64,000 nucleotides of DNA from Liolophura sinensis (GCF_032854445.1 NC_088301.1:47735116-47799115), one strand, 5' to 3'; counted from the first letter of the stretch, positions 12,243 to 23,990 are shown. The notes: generated from the letters alone by a model not told the origin. Made by a program: numbers and translations.

Positions 12243-15200
12243 CTATTTGTACTTCTGTATGACACATCCCTGAGACTCTGTTAAAAAGGGTTTGATTTCA
12301 TCTGGGATATCCCATAGTGTGCTCCCATCGACGTTTTGAAAAAAGACATTCCCGGTCGCGATATCCCTGTGCAAGGTCCAGTTTAAGGGCATCACACTTT
12401 CTTCGATAAGAATTCCACAGTGACACCTCTGTGCATGACGCTTATCATCCAAGCGCAGGTTGAAAATGAGGTCTGGTACACGGTTCCTATCACTAGGAAT
12501 GGGCTCCGAATAAATAATGTTTCCCTCCCCACCTGAGGAAGTATTGGCGCAGTCAAAAACGTGGCAAGATCTGCGTGTTGGCCGTGGAGCAACTGGCGGG
12601 GGTATTTTTTGCCTGAGTGATAGACCAGCATCCACCTTCTGGGCCCGACCTTCTGGTACTCTCGTTTCTGACCCGTGAGACGGCCTTTCCCCCATGGCTA
12701 CATGCTGGGGCCTGTTGTTATTAGAAGGACTGGGCAGTTTTGTCACACTAACAACAGATGATTCAGCACCGCTTTCTTTGAAAACTACCTCAAAAATGGA
12801 TGTTATCGGCATGGTTGTTGGATTTTGGGTGTCCTGAAATGGAGTCAAAATCACCTGCATCACAGGAGAATTTTCACTGCGCAATATGTGTCTTAGCATA
12901 TCTTCGGTGATACCTTTACGCAAAATGGCAGATGTCAGTTTGAGACCTGACAAGGCACCGTCAGGTTCGTGAAAGCTGTGACGCCGATGATAGTCCACTA
13001 AAGCACTGATATGCGGGAACGCCTCATGTCGCCCGTTGCAGCAAACGAATTTTTTGTTTCTGTCAACTGATACCCGGAAATGGCGAAAGTTCTTACAATC
13101 CAGTCTGTCAAGAAAAGAATAAGACGTCGCAACCAGTCACAGCAAATTTAAGGGAGGCAAAATTAAAGGACACATGCACTGAATCCTCAGTGCTGGGTTA
13201 GCTGGATGGTTGTCGTTGATGTGATGCATGTATGTATATTGGCAACAACCAATGGAATTAACGGAAGTGATCTTCTCCACTCTAATCTAGTGAGACTAAT
13301 GAATAAGCCGTTAGTATTCGTCTGTTTCTACTCAAGCTGTTCGATATGGTAATCAGTGTGCATATAACTAGAAAACACTATGATAATCTCATATGTTCGT
13401 ATTGGCTGAGATGTGTACTTACGAACAGAAAAGATTTGTTTCTTTATTTAATTGGTGTTTTACGCCGTACTGAAGAATATTTGACTTATACGACGGCGGA
13501 CAGCATTACGGTGGGAGGAAACAGAAGGAAAGAACCTTAATGTGATTGGAAAGGAATACGTTATTAAGGTAATGTGCCAAAATTTAAAATATCACTATTC
13601 TTTCATGTTTGGTGGTGTTTATATAAAATCTGAGATTCAATTCCCTCAACACACTTTCATTTCATTAAATTCATATTAAACTTAAGGTACCGTATACCTA
13701 ATATTTACAGCATGATCACATGATCATACAGATTACAGTGATCTGTAATGATTTACATGATTCCACCCAGTCACAGCATACAGACACATATATGACGTCG
13801 CAACCAGTCAAAGCATATTGTCACAGATATGATATTGCAACCAGCCACAGTTAGCATACAGACACAGATATGGCGTCCCACCCAGTCACAGCATACAGAC
13901 ACAGATAAGATGTCGCAACCAGTTACAGCATATAGACACAGATATGACGTCGCAACCAGTCACAGCATATTGTCACAGATATGATATTGCAACCAGCCAC
14001 AGTTAGCATACAGACACAGATATGGCGTCCCACCCAGTCACAGCATACAGACACAGATAAGATGTCGCAACCAGTTACAGCATATTGTCACAGATATGAT
14101 ATTGCAACCAGCCACAGTTAGCATACAGACACAGATATGGCGTCCCACCCAGTCACAGCATATAGACACAGATATGATGTCGCAACCAGACAGCTGGCAT
14201 ATGCATGGGCAGTGATATGGCGCCCCACCCATTCACAGCATATAGAATATATCTGAAACAATCTGTCTGGTGAGTAACAAGGGCTTTACAAACCCAGTTG
14301 TGAACAAATCACGAAACCGTCCGATATTTTGCCGGAAATAGGAAGCAGTGAAGGCACCAGTGACTCGGTTGGCCCGAAACAGTTCATACTAAGAGGAGAA
14401 GCTTGCAATAGATAACAGATATACAGCCAAATTACGTTGTAACATTGTTCACTGCCAAGTGCAAATACAATAATTAGCGTTTCAATTGCTCTACTGAACA
14501 GTTATGTATATGCGCAAGACGATCCAGTCACTATTGATTCAGATAGCACTATACTCACACAACTGTAAGAGTAAGGGCCTGAGGATCTGTTAGGCTTGGT
14601 CGGAGGAAGAAAACTCCACGGAAGTCTTCGATGATCCTACAGGCATACACTGCTAATCTGTCCACCTACAATAAATATTTGCATGTATATCTCTGTAGAG
14701 TATGCAACAGCTTTCTTCATTCATTCAGCAAAAATGGAAAATAAGAGACAGGCAATGGTAGGCTCCACCATAAAGTTATTAGATAGTAAAAAAAGTCAAA
14801 CTGGATTAAAATTTTACTTATTTACTTATTTGATTGGTGTTTTACGCAGTACTCTAGAATATTTCACTTATACGACGGCGGCCAGCATTATGGTGGGAGG
14901 AAACCGGGCAGTGCCCGTGGGAAACCCACGACCATCCGCAGGTTGCTGCAGACCTGGTGAGAGGCTCCTGGATCATTGCGCTGTGCTAGCGCGCTAACCG
15001 ACTGAGCCACGGAGGCCCCTACTGGATTAAAATAATTACATGTAATTTTAAATAAGTATACATGCAAGTTAAGGAAAACCAAAGAAGCTTCATGTCTAGT
15101 GCGTGGTTATAATTTGAAGAATCTGGCCTGTTAATTAAATTTTATTGTGGTACCAACCTCTTGTAAATGCATGCCATAATACATGGGTAAGTGATGCCAA

Positions 15201-15917
15201 TGTTGTTGTAAAGTCATTTATGTAACATACATGCATACTTTTGCATTTCTTCGAAGAAGCATATTTCTTGTCAATTTTCTCTTCCCACAAAAGTGGTCTG
15301 CATACTGAATATGCTACAGTGAATGAACAACTAGAGGACGGTGATCCACGTTTTCAAGTAATGCCACATTATCGCGAGCGTTTGGATGCATTTATCCACT
15401 AATGATTCATATATGCATTTATGCTCTCATTCCTATGTCACTGGCCAAAATTCGTTTGATAGTTAAAATACATATATATGAAAGCATAAAGTGATCTGAG
15501 ACAAGGATCCGCTTTGACGATTTGTTAGGGGCATTTTTACCCCAAATCAATAGTGCTAAATGATGTTTTTATTTGGTTTCCATCTAGCTGGGTCAAAGCG
15601 GTTCTCACCTGAGTGATAATCCTTTCAGCGGGGCGAAGAGGTTATCAGTCAGGTGGGAACCAAAGAAAATGGTAGAAAACTGTACCGGTATACAAAAAGG
15701 TAGATGTTGTATACAGGCAGTCACAGTGGCTGAAATGGTAGTAAAACTGGTGACATGAACATTAGATCTTAGTGTAGAGATTTTTGCATATCTTCTTGGT
15801 CTTACCTGGTCCAGATTTTCAAAATAATCGTGAAAATAAGGTTGTCGTGATGCCTCATTATACCACACGGGTGTCATTATCGTGAGAGCAGCATCGGGAG
15901 GTTTGGAGATACTTCGC
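12243..15917 (-). CDS. SH2-WW adaptor-like protein, copy B (three main exons)
   Basis: Minus-strand exons 15917-15806, 14665-14559 and 13104-12243 (TAG at 12245-12243) join with phases 0 and 2, exactly as in copy A. Acceptors are tttag, attgtag and ttcttgacag; donors are CAG|gtaag and GT|gtgagt. They code for about 359 residues: a PYFHDYF lead-in, an SH2 domain with the phosphotyrosine-binding arginine in FFLRPS and the strand-D histidine in FRHFRV, a C-terminal helix ending SALVDYHRRH, a Ser/Pro/Arg-rich linker, a CHCG motif, and a WW-like domain with two tryptophans 22 residues apart and a final WDIP. The entry phase of the first exon listed is 2, so at least one upstream exon is missing; a candidate starting exon is at 20281-20185. 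Its arrays and SINEs are intronic. A role as a phosphotyrosine- and proline-binding adaptor is inferred. Confidence 0.72.
13440..13535 (-). mobile_element. SINE type A, 3'-end fragment
   Basis: Reverse-strand match from the tail (TTAATTGGTGTTTTACGCCG on plus) through ATACGACGGCGGACAGCATT. It lies in the last intron of SH2-WW copy B. Confidence 0.75.
13767..14250. repeat. Higher-order tandem array of ~37-bp units
   Basis: The basic unit is CAGTCACAGCATACAGACAC plus AGATATGACGTCGCAACC. Variants (TATTGTCACAGATATGATAT; TTAGCATACAGACACAGATA; GGCGTCCCACC) follow one another in the same order about three times, giving a multi-unit higher-order repeat. The array lies in the intron between the SH2 exons of copy B and ends ~310 bp from the middle exon. 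The minus open frame 14038-14232 is part of it. Confidence 0.85.
14818..15019 (-). mobile_element. SINE type A, near full length with internal deletion
   Basis: On the plus strand it runs from TTATTTGATTGGTGTTTTAC to GACTGAGCCACGGAGGCCCC, so the tRNA-like head (GGCCTCCGTGGCTCAGTCGG on minus) is intact. About 50 bp of core between GCAGACC and GGTGAGAGG is missing compared with longer copies. It is intronic to SH2-WW copy B. Confidence 0.88.
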
Positions 15918-16616
15918 CTAAAAGCACCAAAATGCAAAATCATTTCATATGTAATAATCTAGCTACACTACCAAATGGCCATCATATGGAGCTTTCGTGA
16001 CACATTACCTCAAAGTACAAAAACCGAAATAATTTTATTTAGGACTATCAAGTGACAAACTTAAATGATTTCAATTAGCAATATCAGGTGCCCCATATAA
16101 TGGACTTTTGTTCACCTTCTTCGAAATTAGCAAAATCCAAATTCATTTGACTTAGTTTTATAAAGTATCCAATATAGGCCCCTAAGGGAATATTGAAAAT
16201 CTTTTTCTAGGTGAAATCATAGCAATTCTCAAAATCATTTCATAAAATGCCTTGAAGTGGACAATATAAAATGCCGTTTTGGTGAAAGCAGCAAAACTCA
16301 AACTCATCTCATCATCTCTTACTTTCGTTACCAATACAAAGTCCTTTTCGAAGACTTTTCCTTGTTGAAAGCAGCATAATCCAACATAATTTGCAACAAC
16401 ATTTAAGACTATATGAAGTGGCAAGTGTCGAAAATAGGGACATTGCCCAACGCAGGGAAACTTTACCTAAGAGAAACAAAACTCAAGTCAACTTAGTTAG
16501 GACACACAGGGACCAAAATACGGGACTTGCGGCGACCTTTCCAAGCTGAAAGTAAAAAAAAAAAATCAAATGTCGTAAGTTTTTCGAGTTTGTTCAGTGC
16601 TGTGAAGAGAGCAACA

Positions 16617-16735
16617 TAACATATTTCTAGATCAGTGACGTCTAATAAATTGCAGCTAAGGTCAGAGCATTGTTTGTTTTTACATAATTCGGCTTAAGCC
16701 GTACTGTTTTAGTATGTACATACATGTATTTCGTC
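16617..16735 (+). repeat. Dispersed repeat family C, partial copy
   Basis: Shares TTTCTAGATCAGTGACGTCT and AATAAATTGCAGCTAA, then GGCTTAAGCCGTACTG, with the longer copies at 39060 and 59437. No coding capacity seen. Confidence 0.55.
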
Positions 16736-18180
16736 CGTTACGTGTGACCATTTGTCAACTATCTCACTGTTGTCGACACTACTAGACGTTCTATGTAAGT
16801 TTTAAAAAAAAATTCAAATCGTTTTGCAAATATTTCACCTATTGTCGCGACACCATTTCACATTAGCAATTTCAAGATCAAGCAGGTTATTAGTACCTCG
16901 CCACACTTGAATTGACAGAAACCCCAATGTATATAATATCCTTACACGCGTCAACTCACCACTCCAACCAAATCAGGCACACCCATCATAAATTTATTAC
17001 TTCCCTTTCATGGGGTACAAAATCCCCTTGAAATTCTACGTAGTTAAGGACGATAAGAAATCGGTGATGGTAAATTTGTCATGACTACACGACTGTGTGG
17101 TAATGTGACTACTCTTACTATATATATATGTCATTCAGAACATCTGGGCTGTTACTCCCTCTGAGAAAACATGTACCTAGAAAATTTACCCTTACCTTGG
17201 CTTAGTGCAGTGCAGCATATATTAATATGTATTTACCTCACCTCACCACCCCACCCCACCTCATCCACCTTGATCCTCTTTTATTCCAGGAAAAATATTC
17301 AGGACATTTGATTGCGGGTTATGAGGTTTTTTCCCCTTATTTCACACAAGGACTTGTAGTTTACGTATATGTGAAGAAGTTTCCACATATATAGGTTCAA
17401 CAAATAAACTGACACTTTTTGACTTTTATGTACAAATATGTGCAACAGAATTGGACACTTGTGGTGGGGGTGGGGAGCGGAAGCCAGAATGTGTTTGTGA
17501 TTGCAAAACAAAAATTGTAGATGTGAAGAACTGCATACAGGACATAGGTGTATAAGTCCTGTAACTCTAGATATACATACGGCCTAGATCTTGTATAGGT
17601 ATTACACCATTGATCACAGATAAAGCGAATGAATGCTATAACCATGTGGTCAAAAGACACAAAGGTGTGAAAGAGTTCTAGTCCCTGACTACAGCGGGCA
17701 TATGCATTATACATTTATGTGGAGTTCTTCCTTGTTCATTATTCCTATATCCCATAAAGTGGGGCTTAAGCATGAACACTTCACTGTACGGAACCAGTGT
17801 GTTTACTCACGCATTCTTAACAGATAACAAACATCATATGCTTAGTAACATTAGTAATATGTGTGTGTATGGGGTGAGGGTGGGGGCTAACCCATAAGAG
17901 ATAGTCCCCCCACCCCACCCCACGCCCCACCCAAAGTTTTGTGGGATATTTTGTGGGAGCACCTTGTAGAAATAAATGACTATAGTCTCGAGTTTTTATA
18001 ACCAACCGCATATTGTACTATAGTATGTATGTATATAGGCAAATGTAAGCTTATAAAATATGCTTCATCATATCGAAATCCATGTACAGGTATCACAGAT
18101 CAACTGAACCTTGTTTCAATGCCGTCAGTTGGCAACTTTACGTATAATGTCACTAATAAATTTGGATAATTTTGCAAACT

Positions 18181-18635
18181 TATTTGTAACATCTTATAAC
18201 ATAACATATATCACATCACCACACCACATAGCATAATATAACATATATCACCACACCACATAACATAATATAACATAAATCGCAACACCACATAACATAA
18301 CATATATCACATCACCACACCACATAGCATAATATAACATATATCACCACACCACATAACATAATATAACATAAATCGCAACACCACATAACATAACATA
18401 TATCACATCACCACACCACATAGCATAATATAACATATATCACCACACCACATAACATAATATAACATAAATCGCAACACCACATAACATAACATATATC
18501 ACATCACCACACCACATAACATAATATAACATATATCACCACACCACATAACATAATATAACATAAATCGCAACACCACATAACATAACATATATCACAT
18601 CACCACACCACATAACATCACATCACGTCACCTAA
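18181..18635. repeat. Tandem array, 96-bp unit, ~4.5 copies
   Basis: CATATATCACATCACC starts at 18205, 18301, 18397, 18493 and 18589, exactly 96 bp apart. The unit is itself built from shorter CACCACACCACATAACATAA-type motifs. Near-identical copies imply recent expansion. Confidence 0.93.
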
Positions 18636-19102
18636 CATCTAATCTTTGTATATTCTTCCTGCCTTTAACGTATAAGCATGTCAGTATCAGGTGGAATCGA
18701 TCTGAACGTAATTGTGTAAATTGTACCAAATAATGGTATATATCCCTCATTGGATTATTGCAATTTTTAGATAAATTTACGTTGTACCTCAGAAATTCTT
18801 CGTTATAGGCCAGTCTCTATCGTTAGGTGGTGACTGGGTGTCCGGAAAGCGATTTGGCTGTAACAAAAGGTGATTAGAGTCAGTATTTTTCCACGTTATT
18901 ATCTGTAGAACTGTCGTTCGAATAATGTAGCATACGTTTTCGCAGGTATAATGTGTATCAGTCAGGTGTAGTGATGATCACCATAGTTCTCTAACGCAAT
19001 ATGAATTATATTCTGAAAAGCAATGCAATACTCACTGTCACGATACGGTGCATATACGTGAACCAGTAGCCACAAAATCTTTTCAAGTGACAAAATCTTA
19101 CC

Positions 19103-19129
19103 TTTGGTGCGTCTTAGAGACCTACAGAC
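19103..19129 (-). CDS. Possible 27-nt micro-exon of SH2-WW copy B
   Basis: On the minus strand a strong acceptor (TGTATTTCGTTTCAG) is followed by 27 nt and a strong donor (AAAG|gtaaga). Entry phase 1 matches the exit phase of exon 20281-20185. The exit phase 1 does not match the next known exon (phase 2), so another exon would still be needed. It could be a chance pair of sites. Confidence 0.25.
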
Positions 19130-19628
19130 TGAAACGAAATACATTTTAATCGGTCACGATGCTTCCGGTTAAGGTTAGCATAGGGGCACATCCTTATCTG
19201 CGTGCGTACATCATTTTATGTATACTTATGCAATTCCATTATACGGAAAGATATACCATTTTAGCTGAAGAGCATGGGGTTTCACTACCTCCTTCGCCAA
19301 AAGCATTACACATTTCTTTATGACGTTCTGCGTTTATTGCAATGAATGAAATAAACTAATGGTTAAAATATTTCTTTAAGCACGAGGGTATAGTTAATGT
19401 GATCGGTTAAGGGAGCTTCCAGTTAAGGTGTCACCAATCATCTTGCTTACGTTTTAGTTAATTCGTTCTTAACATCAAACGCTGATCACCGTATGTGATA
19501 CGTACGCGCGAGCGTGTGTGTATATATACATGTATGTGCAGTTACTGGGCGCAAAGTCTGTAGTATTAGCACATACGCAGCGTTGTCATCTTGGTTGAAT
19601 ATATAGATCTTTAAATGTACCTGTGCTA

Positions 19629-19777
19629 AATTTATTTATTTGTTATTTTACACCATGCTCAAGAATATTTCACTTACACGACGGCGGCCAGCATTACTGT
19701 GGGAGGGTTGAGCCCGGATGAAACCCACGACCATCCGTAGGTTGATTGCAGACCTTCCCATATACGACCAGAGAGCA
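19629..19777 (-). mobile_element. SINE type A, partial copy
   Basis: Plus-strand text TTTATTTGTTATTTTACACC to CCCATATACGACCAGAGAG matches the 3' two thirds of the SINE in reverse. The tRNA-like head is missing. Confidence 0.78.
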
Positions 19778-20184
19778 ATAGGCCTACTTATGCTAAATAA
19801 GCACCCACTAGTTTAAATCTGTGTTAAACGCCTATTATTTGTTAATGACTATTTGTACGGGATTTAAGCATATACAGAAGTATTAAACGACAATTACCTA
19901 TAGATATAGGTGAACTGGTGCCGTAATCCATTTGTACAAACAGACTCTTTCCCATTTACGGCGTGACATGCACAGGCCTAAATGAAGTACGCCGCTTAGT
20001 GAACTAACATGGTTAGATAGGCTTACCTTCATGTACAAAAAATATAACTATAATCCCTTCGTGCAACTGATACTCTTCCACAGGCATGCCCCCAGAAGCT
20101 TGTAAATCACACTCATGTCCGTGTAGGCCTATATATATACGAAGCTTGTCCTCTCAGCTAGAGTTAGAACTAGTATATACTTAC

Positions 20185-20281
20185 ACTCTAATGCCTTTTT
20201 CTTGTAATGTATAGGTCGAGCTACTTCAGACAGTGGGGCTTGAACTAAGCTAACAAGAAAGTTTCCGTGTTTATCCACCAT
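20185..20281 (-). CDS. Candidate first coding exon of SH2-WW copy B
   Basis: ATG at 20281 (minus) opens 32 codons plus one base (begins MVDKHGNFL, ends YKKKALE) to a consensus donor AGAGT|gtaagt at 20184. Upstream, TTTCCTTTTGTGTTATCCAG just before the ATG also looks like an acceptor, so a 5' untranslated exon may lie further up. It is placed in the SH2-WW gene only by strand, spacing and lack of another partner. Confidence 0.4.
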
Positions 20282-22387
20282 TGCTGGATAACACAAAAGG
20301 AAATAGGTTAGGCGTGCTGGCCGGTGTCTAGTACTATAAAGCAGAAAGTCGGCGATATGCCATTACTATCTGCTTTGGCAGTCATCTATGAAGTTAGCTA
20401 AACATCTTGTTATTCGCCTCCCGCTGTGTTGCTCTGTGACACAACAGCCTACGTATTATATTACATTATTTACAGCACTTTTTTAAAACACACAAAGCTC
20501 TAAATATGTTCCCATTGCGTCCGGTTTTGTAATGCTGCCCATTGTTTTGTGGCAGAATGCACAAGTCGTCGGTGAAATAAATCCGTTAAAATTTTCATCA
20601 GTTTGACAAATCTGTTGATCAACTAATTCTGTAAATATTTAGTTAACAGATTAACCTGTATTTTATGGAGTGCTTACTTCTGAGCGTAATAGACCATTGC
20701 GAACTGTCAATCAAGAACACGCATTTGACCAATCGTTATCAGTCTTGCTGAAAAACATTGGTGACAAATTTTCAATTGTTTTGCGATGTCATGACGTCAA
20801 AATAGCTTTCAACCGGAATAGAATAAAAAGTAACGGTGTCACGTGAAGAGGTGTTGGGACATTGGATCTGGTGGATCCATCCATTAAATCGTTGTTCAGA
20901 TGAACTAAACGATTGACTTAAACGCTTGTATACCAACAGCAGCATGTTCATCGTATCGTCTCAGCAGAGTGACTGTATATTGTTGGTTTACAGATAAGAG
21001 CTTTCCCGGGTCTGTATATCACTTAGTCAGTTGTTCTACACTTATAGGAGGTAGTAAAGTTGTACTGCTTCCATGGGTGTATAAGTTATAGTTATGTTAC
21101 GGGTGTAAGCTGTATACCGCTAGGATATAAGTAAGTTGTAGAGTGGCTACAGCGCTGTGTAATTTGCGTGGGAGAATTGTTGTTGTAGGATGTGTAAGAC
21201 GTATAACTGCTAGAGGTTTGGAAATTTACATACTGCTAAGGAATTTGTAATAATAATAATTCTAGGGGGTATGCCCCTGGTTGGGATGGGGGAGGGGGTC
21301 TGTAAGTTGTTAGTATTTAAGCACGTGCAACTATAATGGAGGTAAACTGACAGGAGATGTGGCCTTTTGTATTCACATTCAATGGTTAACTGATGCATGA
21401 CACATTGTAACCCATATGGTTTACTAGGCTGATACAATGTTTTACTTTGTGTGGAATGGTTAGCTGATATGGTCTAAGGTGCTGTCCTGGTTGGTTTATA
21501 TTATATTGTACCGCGCGCCCTGGACATATTAAACCATAGAGTTTATGGACTGGTTGGCTGATATATTTTGCCGTCAGTTGCGAAAGACCAATTGAGGAAA
21601 GACCAGATATGTTGCATGGTATCTGAACTTTGCGAAGAGGCTAGTATTCAAGACTAGCAGCTTTATACAGATCAGGTAATGGTTTACAAATTGTTAGAGG
21701 CGAACAGTGCTTGTAAGTGAATGGGTATAGAGTGTCTGCTGAAAAAAGAGGAAGTCTTACCATTTATGATATGATCGCTGAGAGCATACATGCACAACTC
21801 CTTGTGGTTGGGCTGTTGACACTTATGTCGTATGTAATTTATCAAGCAACGTAAGACTTAAATAAATTGCAAGAGCTTAAAAAAACCAGACCCAAATTAG
21901 GAAAGAACTCAAATACATAGTTCTGCGGTAACAAATTAGTGTACACAAATTTTAAACTTTTAAGAATAAAACATCATATATTGTACATGTGGATGTGTTT
22001 GAATTTTCGACCTAAGTCTTAAGACTTTAAGAATTGTCAGTTGCTTTTCATATTAATTTCCCTCTCACTGAGGTGATATTTCTTGGATTTAGGGAACTCA
22101 GTGCATAATAATCTCCGAAAAACTGTTCACAACTAATTCCTTTTCTACATGTGGGTTTTGACAGCTAATAAAACAATACTTTGTTAAATATTCACAAATG
22201 TCTGATAACCAGTTATGTTATCAAGTGTTATACTAAAAAAGATGACCTTCGAACATGGTGGACAGAAAAAAAAAACAAAAAAAAAAAAACAAAAACGGCT
22301 TGATATGTGACTATGAAAGTAAAGTGGAGAGAAATGTGCTACGCATAAATACCTTTACTCATTTTAAACTTACACGTATTGTAGACA
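20282..22387. other. Intergenic stretch, possible promoter area of SH2-WW copy B
   Basis: No supported exon. A palindromic CACGTG occurs at about 20841. The minus open frame 21210-21437 has no splice or start support. Poly-A-rich sequence sits at 22265-22295. Confidence 0.35.
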
Positions 22388-22472
22388 TGTCCCCCCACCA
22401 TGATGCTGGCCGCCGTTGTATAAGTAAAATGTTCTTGAGTATACGGCGTAAAACACCTGTCAAATAAAATAA
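22388..22472 (+). mobile_element. SINE type A, 3'-end fragment
   Basis: CCACCATGATGCTGGCCGCC through GAGTATACGGCGTAAAACAC to CAAATAAAATAAA is the 3' third of the element. Confidence 0.78.
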
Positions 22473-22515
22473 AATTAAAGTCATGTGTGTAAGCGTATAT
22501 CTTTTTCGTTATAGA

Positions 22516-22684
22516 AGTGGTGAGAGAGGCGGGAGTTCGGCCAGAATTGAAAAGCAAATCATTGAAGCAGTACAGCCATTTTGACATTTGGACTCCAGAT
22601 ATACTTCCTGAATTTGCAGTGTATCTTAGTCACGACTCTAGAAGCGTCATAAACGTTGACCTACATCAACACTCATACACGTAG
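22516..22684 (+). CDS. Possible isolated exon, unknown product
   Basis: After a good acceptor (ATCTTTTTCGTTATAG) one frame stays open for about 56 codons to a TAG at 22682. The translation is of ordinary protein composition (for example GVRPELKSKSLKQ, FDIWTPDILPEF). A gtgtat donor after CCTGAATTTGCA (about 22617) could end it earlier. No partner exon with matching phase was found on either side. A 56-codon open frame can occur by chance, so this is tentative. Confidence 0.28.
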
Positions 22685-23316
22685 TTCGCAATACAGCTTA
22701 GGTTTAGATCATCTCAACATCATACAAAGGCCTTATCGTTAAGTCTGTATGGTGTATATTTCACTTATGTATACAAAATGCAGTACGCTTTTAAATGGTT
22801 AGTCCCTTCGTGAGGGATCTTCCTCGTCTACTAAATATATAACATGCTATTGAACTTGTCGACTGAGCTATGAGCAATGGTGATTTCTGTTCTATCGGCG
22901 TTCTATACACGTCTAAGGCGACATGTTTATGTATGGGACCAGCAGTCGGAAGGGAGAAACCAGAAATATTATGCCACGAAATTTCTAAATGTTTGAATGC
23001 TGATTTGTTAGGTGATTGTCTAATGATGGTCGACTGTCGACTTTCAGTGGTAATTAGAAAATAGGAATGGCACTACAAGGAAGAGACTATTATTGATGTA
23101 GAACTTAGAACTATGATTCGAGAGAGGCGATCCAAGCAATGTTGATATTACCATCGTGACCAAGTCACAAAGGTGCTTGTTTTTTAGAAGCGCAGTCCAA
23201 GAATATATATATGTTATATATTCGCAACCATCTCTTCCCATATTCGGTGGGATGATATGAAAACACCATTTATATAGGCCTACATATACATATATCCGAT
23301 TTATCTTTTATGCTAT

Positions 23317-23795
23317 CAGTCTCAGTGGGTATTCAGGGTAGTCTATAGTCTATGATAATATAAGCATAGTCATGCGCATCGTCATGCTCTTCAGTCGTGC
23401 GTAGTTAAAACCATAACTGTGGGTAGTCAGGGTAGTCTATAGTCTATGATAATATAAGCATGGTCATGCGCATCATCGTGCTCTTCAGTCGTGTGTAGTT
23501 AATACCATAACTGTGGGTATTCAGGGTAGTCTATAGTCTATGATAATATAAGCATAGTCATGCGCATCGTCGTGCTCTTCAGTCGTGCGTAGTTAAAACC
23601 ATAACTGTGGGTAGTCAGGGTAGTCTATAGTCTATGATAATATAAGCATGGTCATGCGCATCATCGTGCTCTTCAGTCGTGTGTAGTTAATACCATAACT
23701 GTGGGTAGTCAGGGTAGTCTATAGTCTATGATAATATAAGCATGGTCATGCGCATCATCGTGCTCTTCAGTCGTGTGTAGTTAATACCATAACTG
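23317..23795. repeat. Tandem array, 94-bp unit, 5 copies
   Basis: TCAGGGTAGTCTATAGTCTA recurs at 94-bp steps (23333, 23427, 23521, 23615, 23709). The unit continues ATGATAATATAAGCATRGTC and ATGCGCATC. Two variant forms alternate in the first four copies. Confidence 0.93.
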
Positions 23796-23853
23796 CCTGT
23801 TTCTGTCACATATGAAAGCCGCTTAAGGCCATCATGGTGCTATCGTATCGTAA

Positions 23854-23990
23854 GCGATGGAACGAAGCGATGGCATGAAGCTATAGCACGATAGTGTGAA
23901 GCTGTACACTGTTCCATCGCCTTTCTGTATCGTATCATCGCTTTTTCCATGGTTTCGTCACTTCGGGTTATCGTGCCATCGCTTCGTTCC
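23854..23990. repeat. Inverted repeat, 17-bp perfect arms
   Basis: GGAACGAAGCGATGGCA at 23859-23875 pairs with TGCCATCGCTTCGTTCC at 23974-23990. The ~98-bp loop carries further CGATGG/CCATCG and ATCGTATC-type words, so alternative stems are possible. No coding function seen. Confidence 0.7.

Larger units (their letters stand above)
15918..20184 (-). other. Probable first intron(s) of SH2-WW copy B
   Basis: Between the candidate first exon and the PYFHDYF exon. It contains a repeat copy at 16617, GT-rich runs at 17230-17280 and 17860-17940, a 96-bp array and a SINE. An exon with entry phase 1 and exit phase 2 must lie here if exon 20281-20185 belongs to the gene; I did not find one I trust. 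Confidence 0.4.

Noticed and set aside
12392..12631. 79-residue minus frame
   Set aside because: Shadow of the SH2-WW copy B last exon.
18786..18855. Minus-strand acceptor/donor-bounded stretch reading PNRFPDTQSPPNDRDWPI
   Set aside because: In the only open phase it hits a stop just before the donor, and the phases needed by neighbouring exons contain stops.
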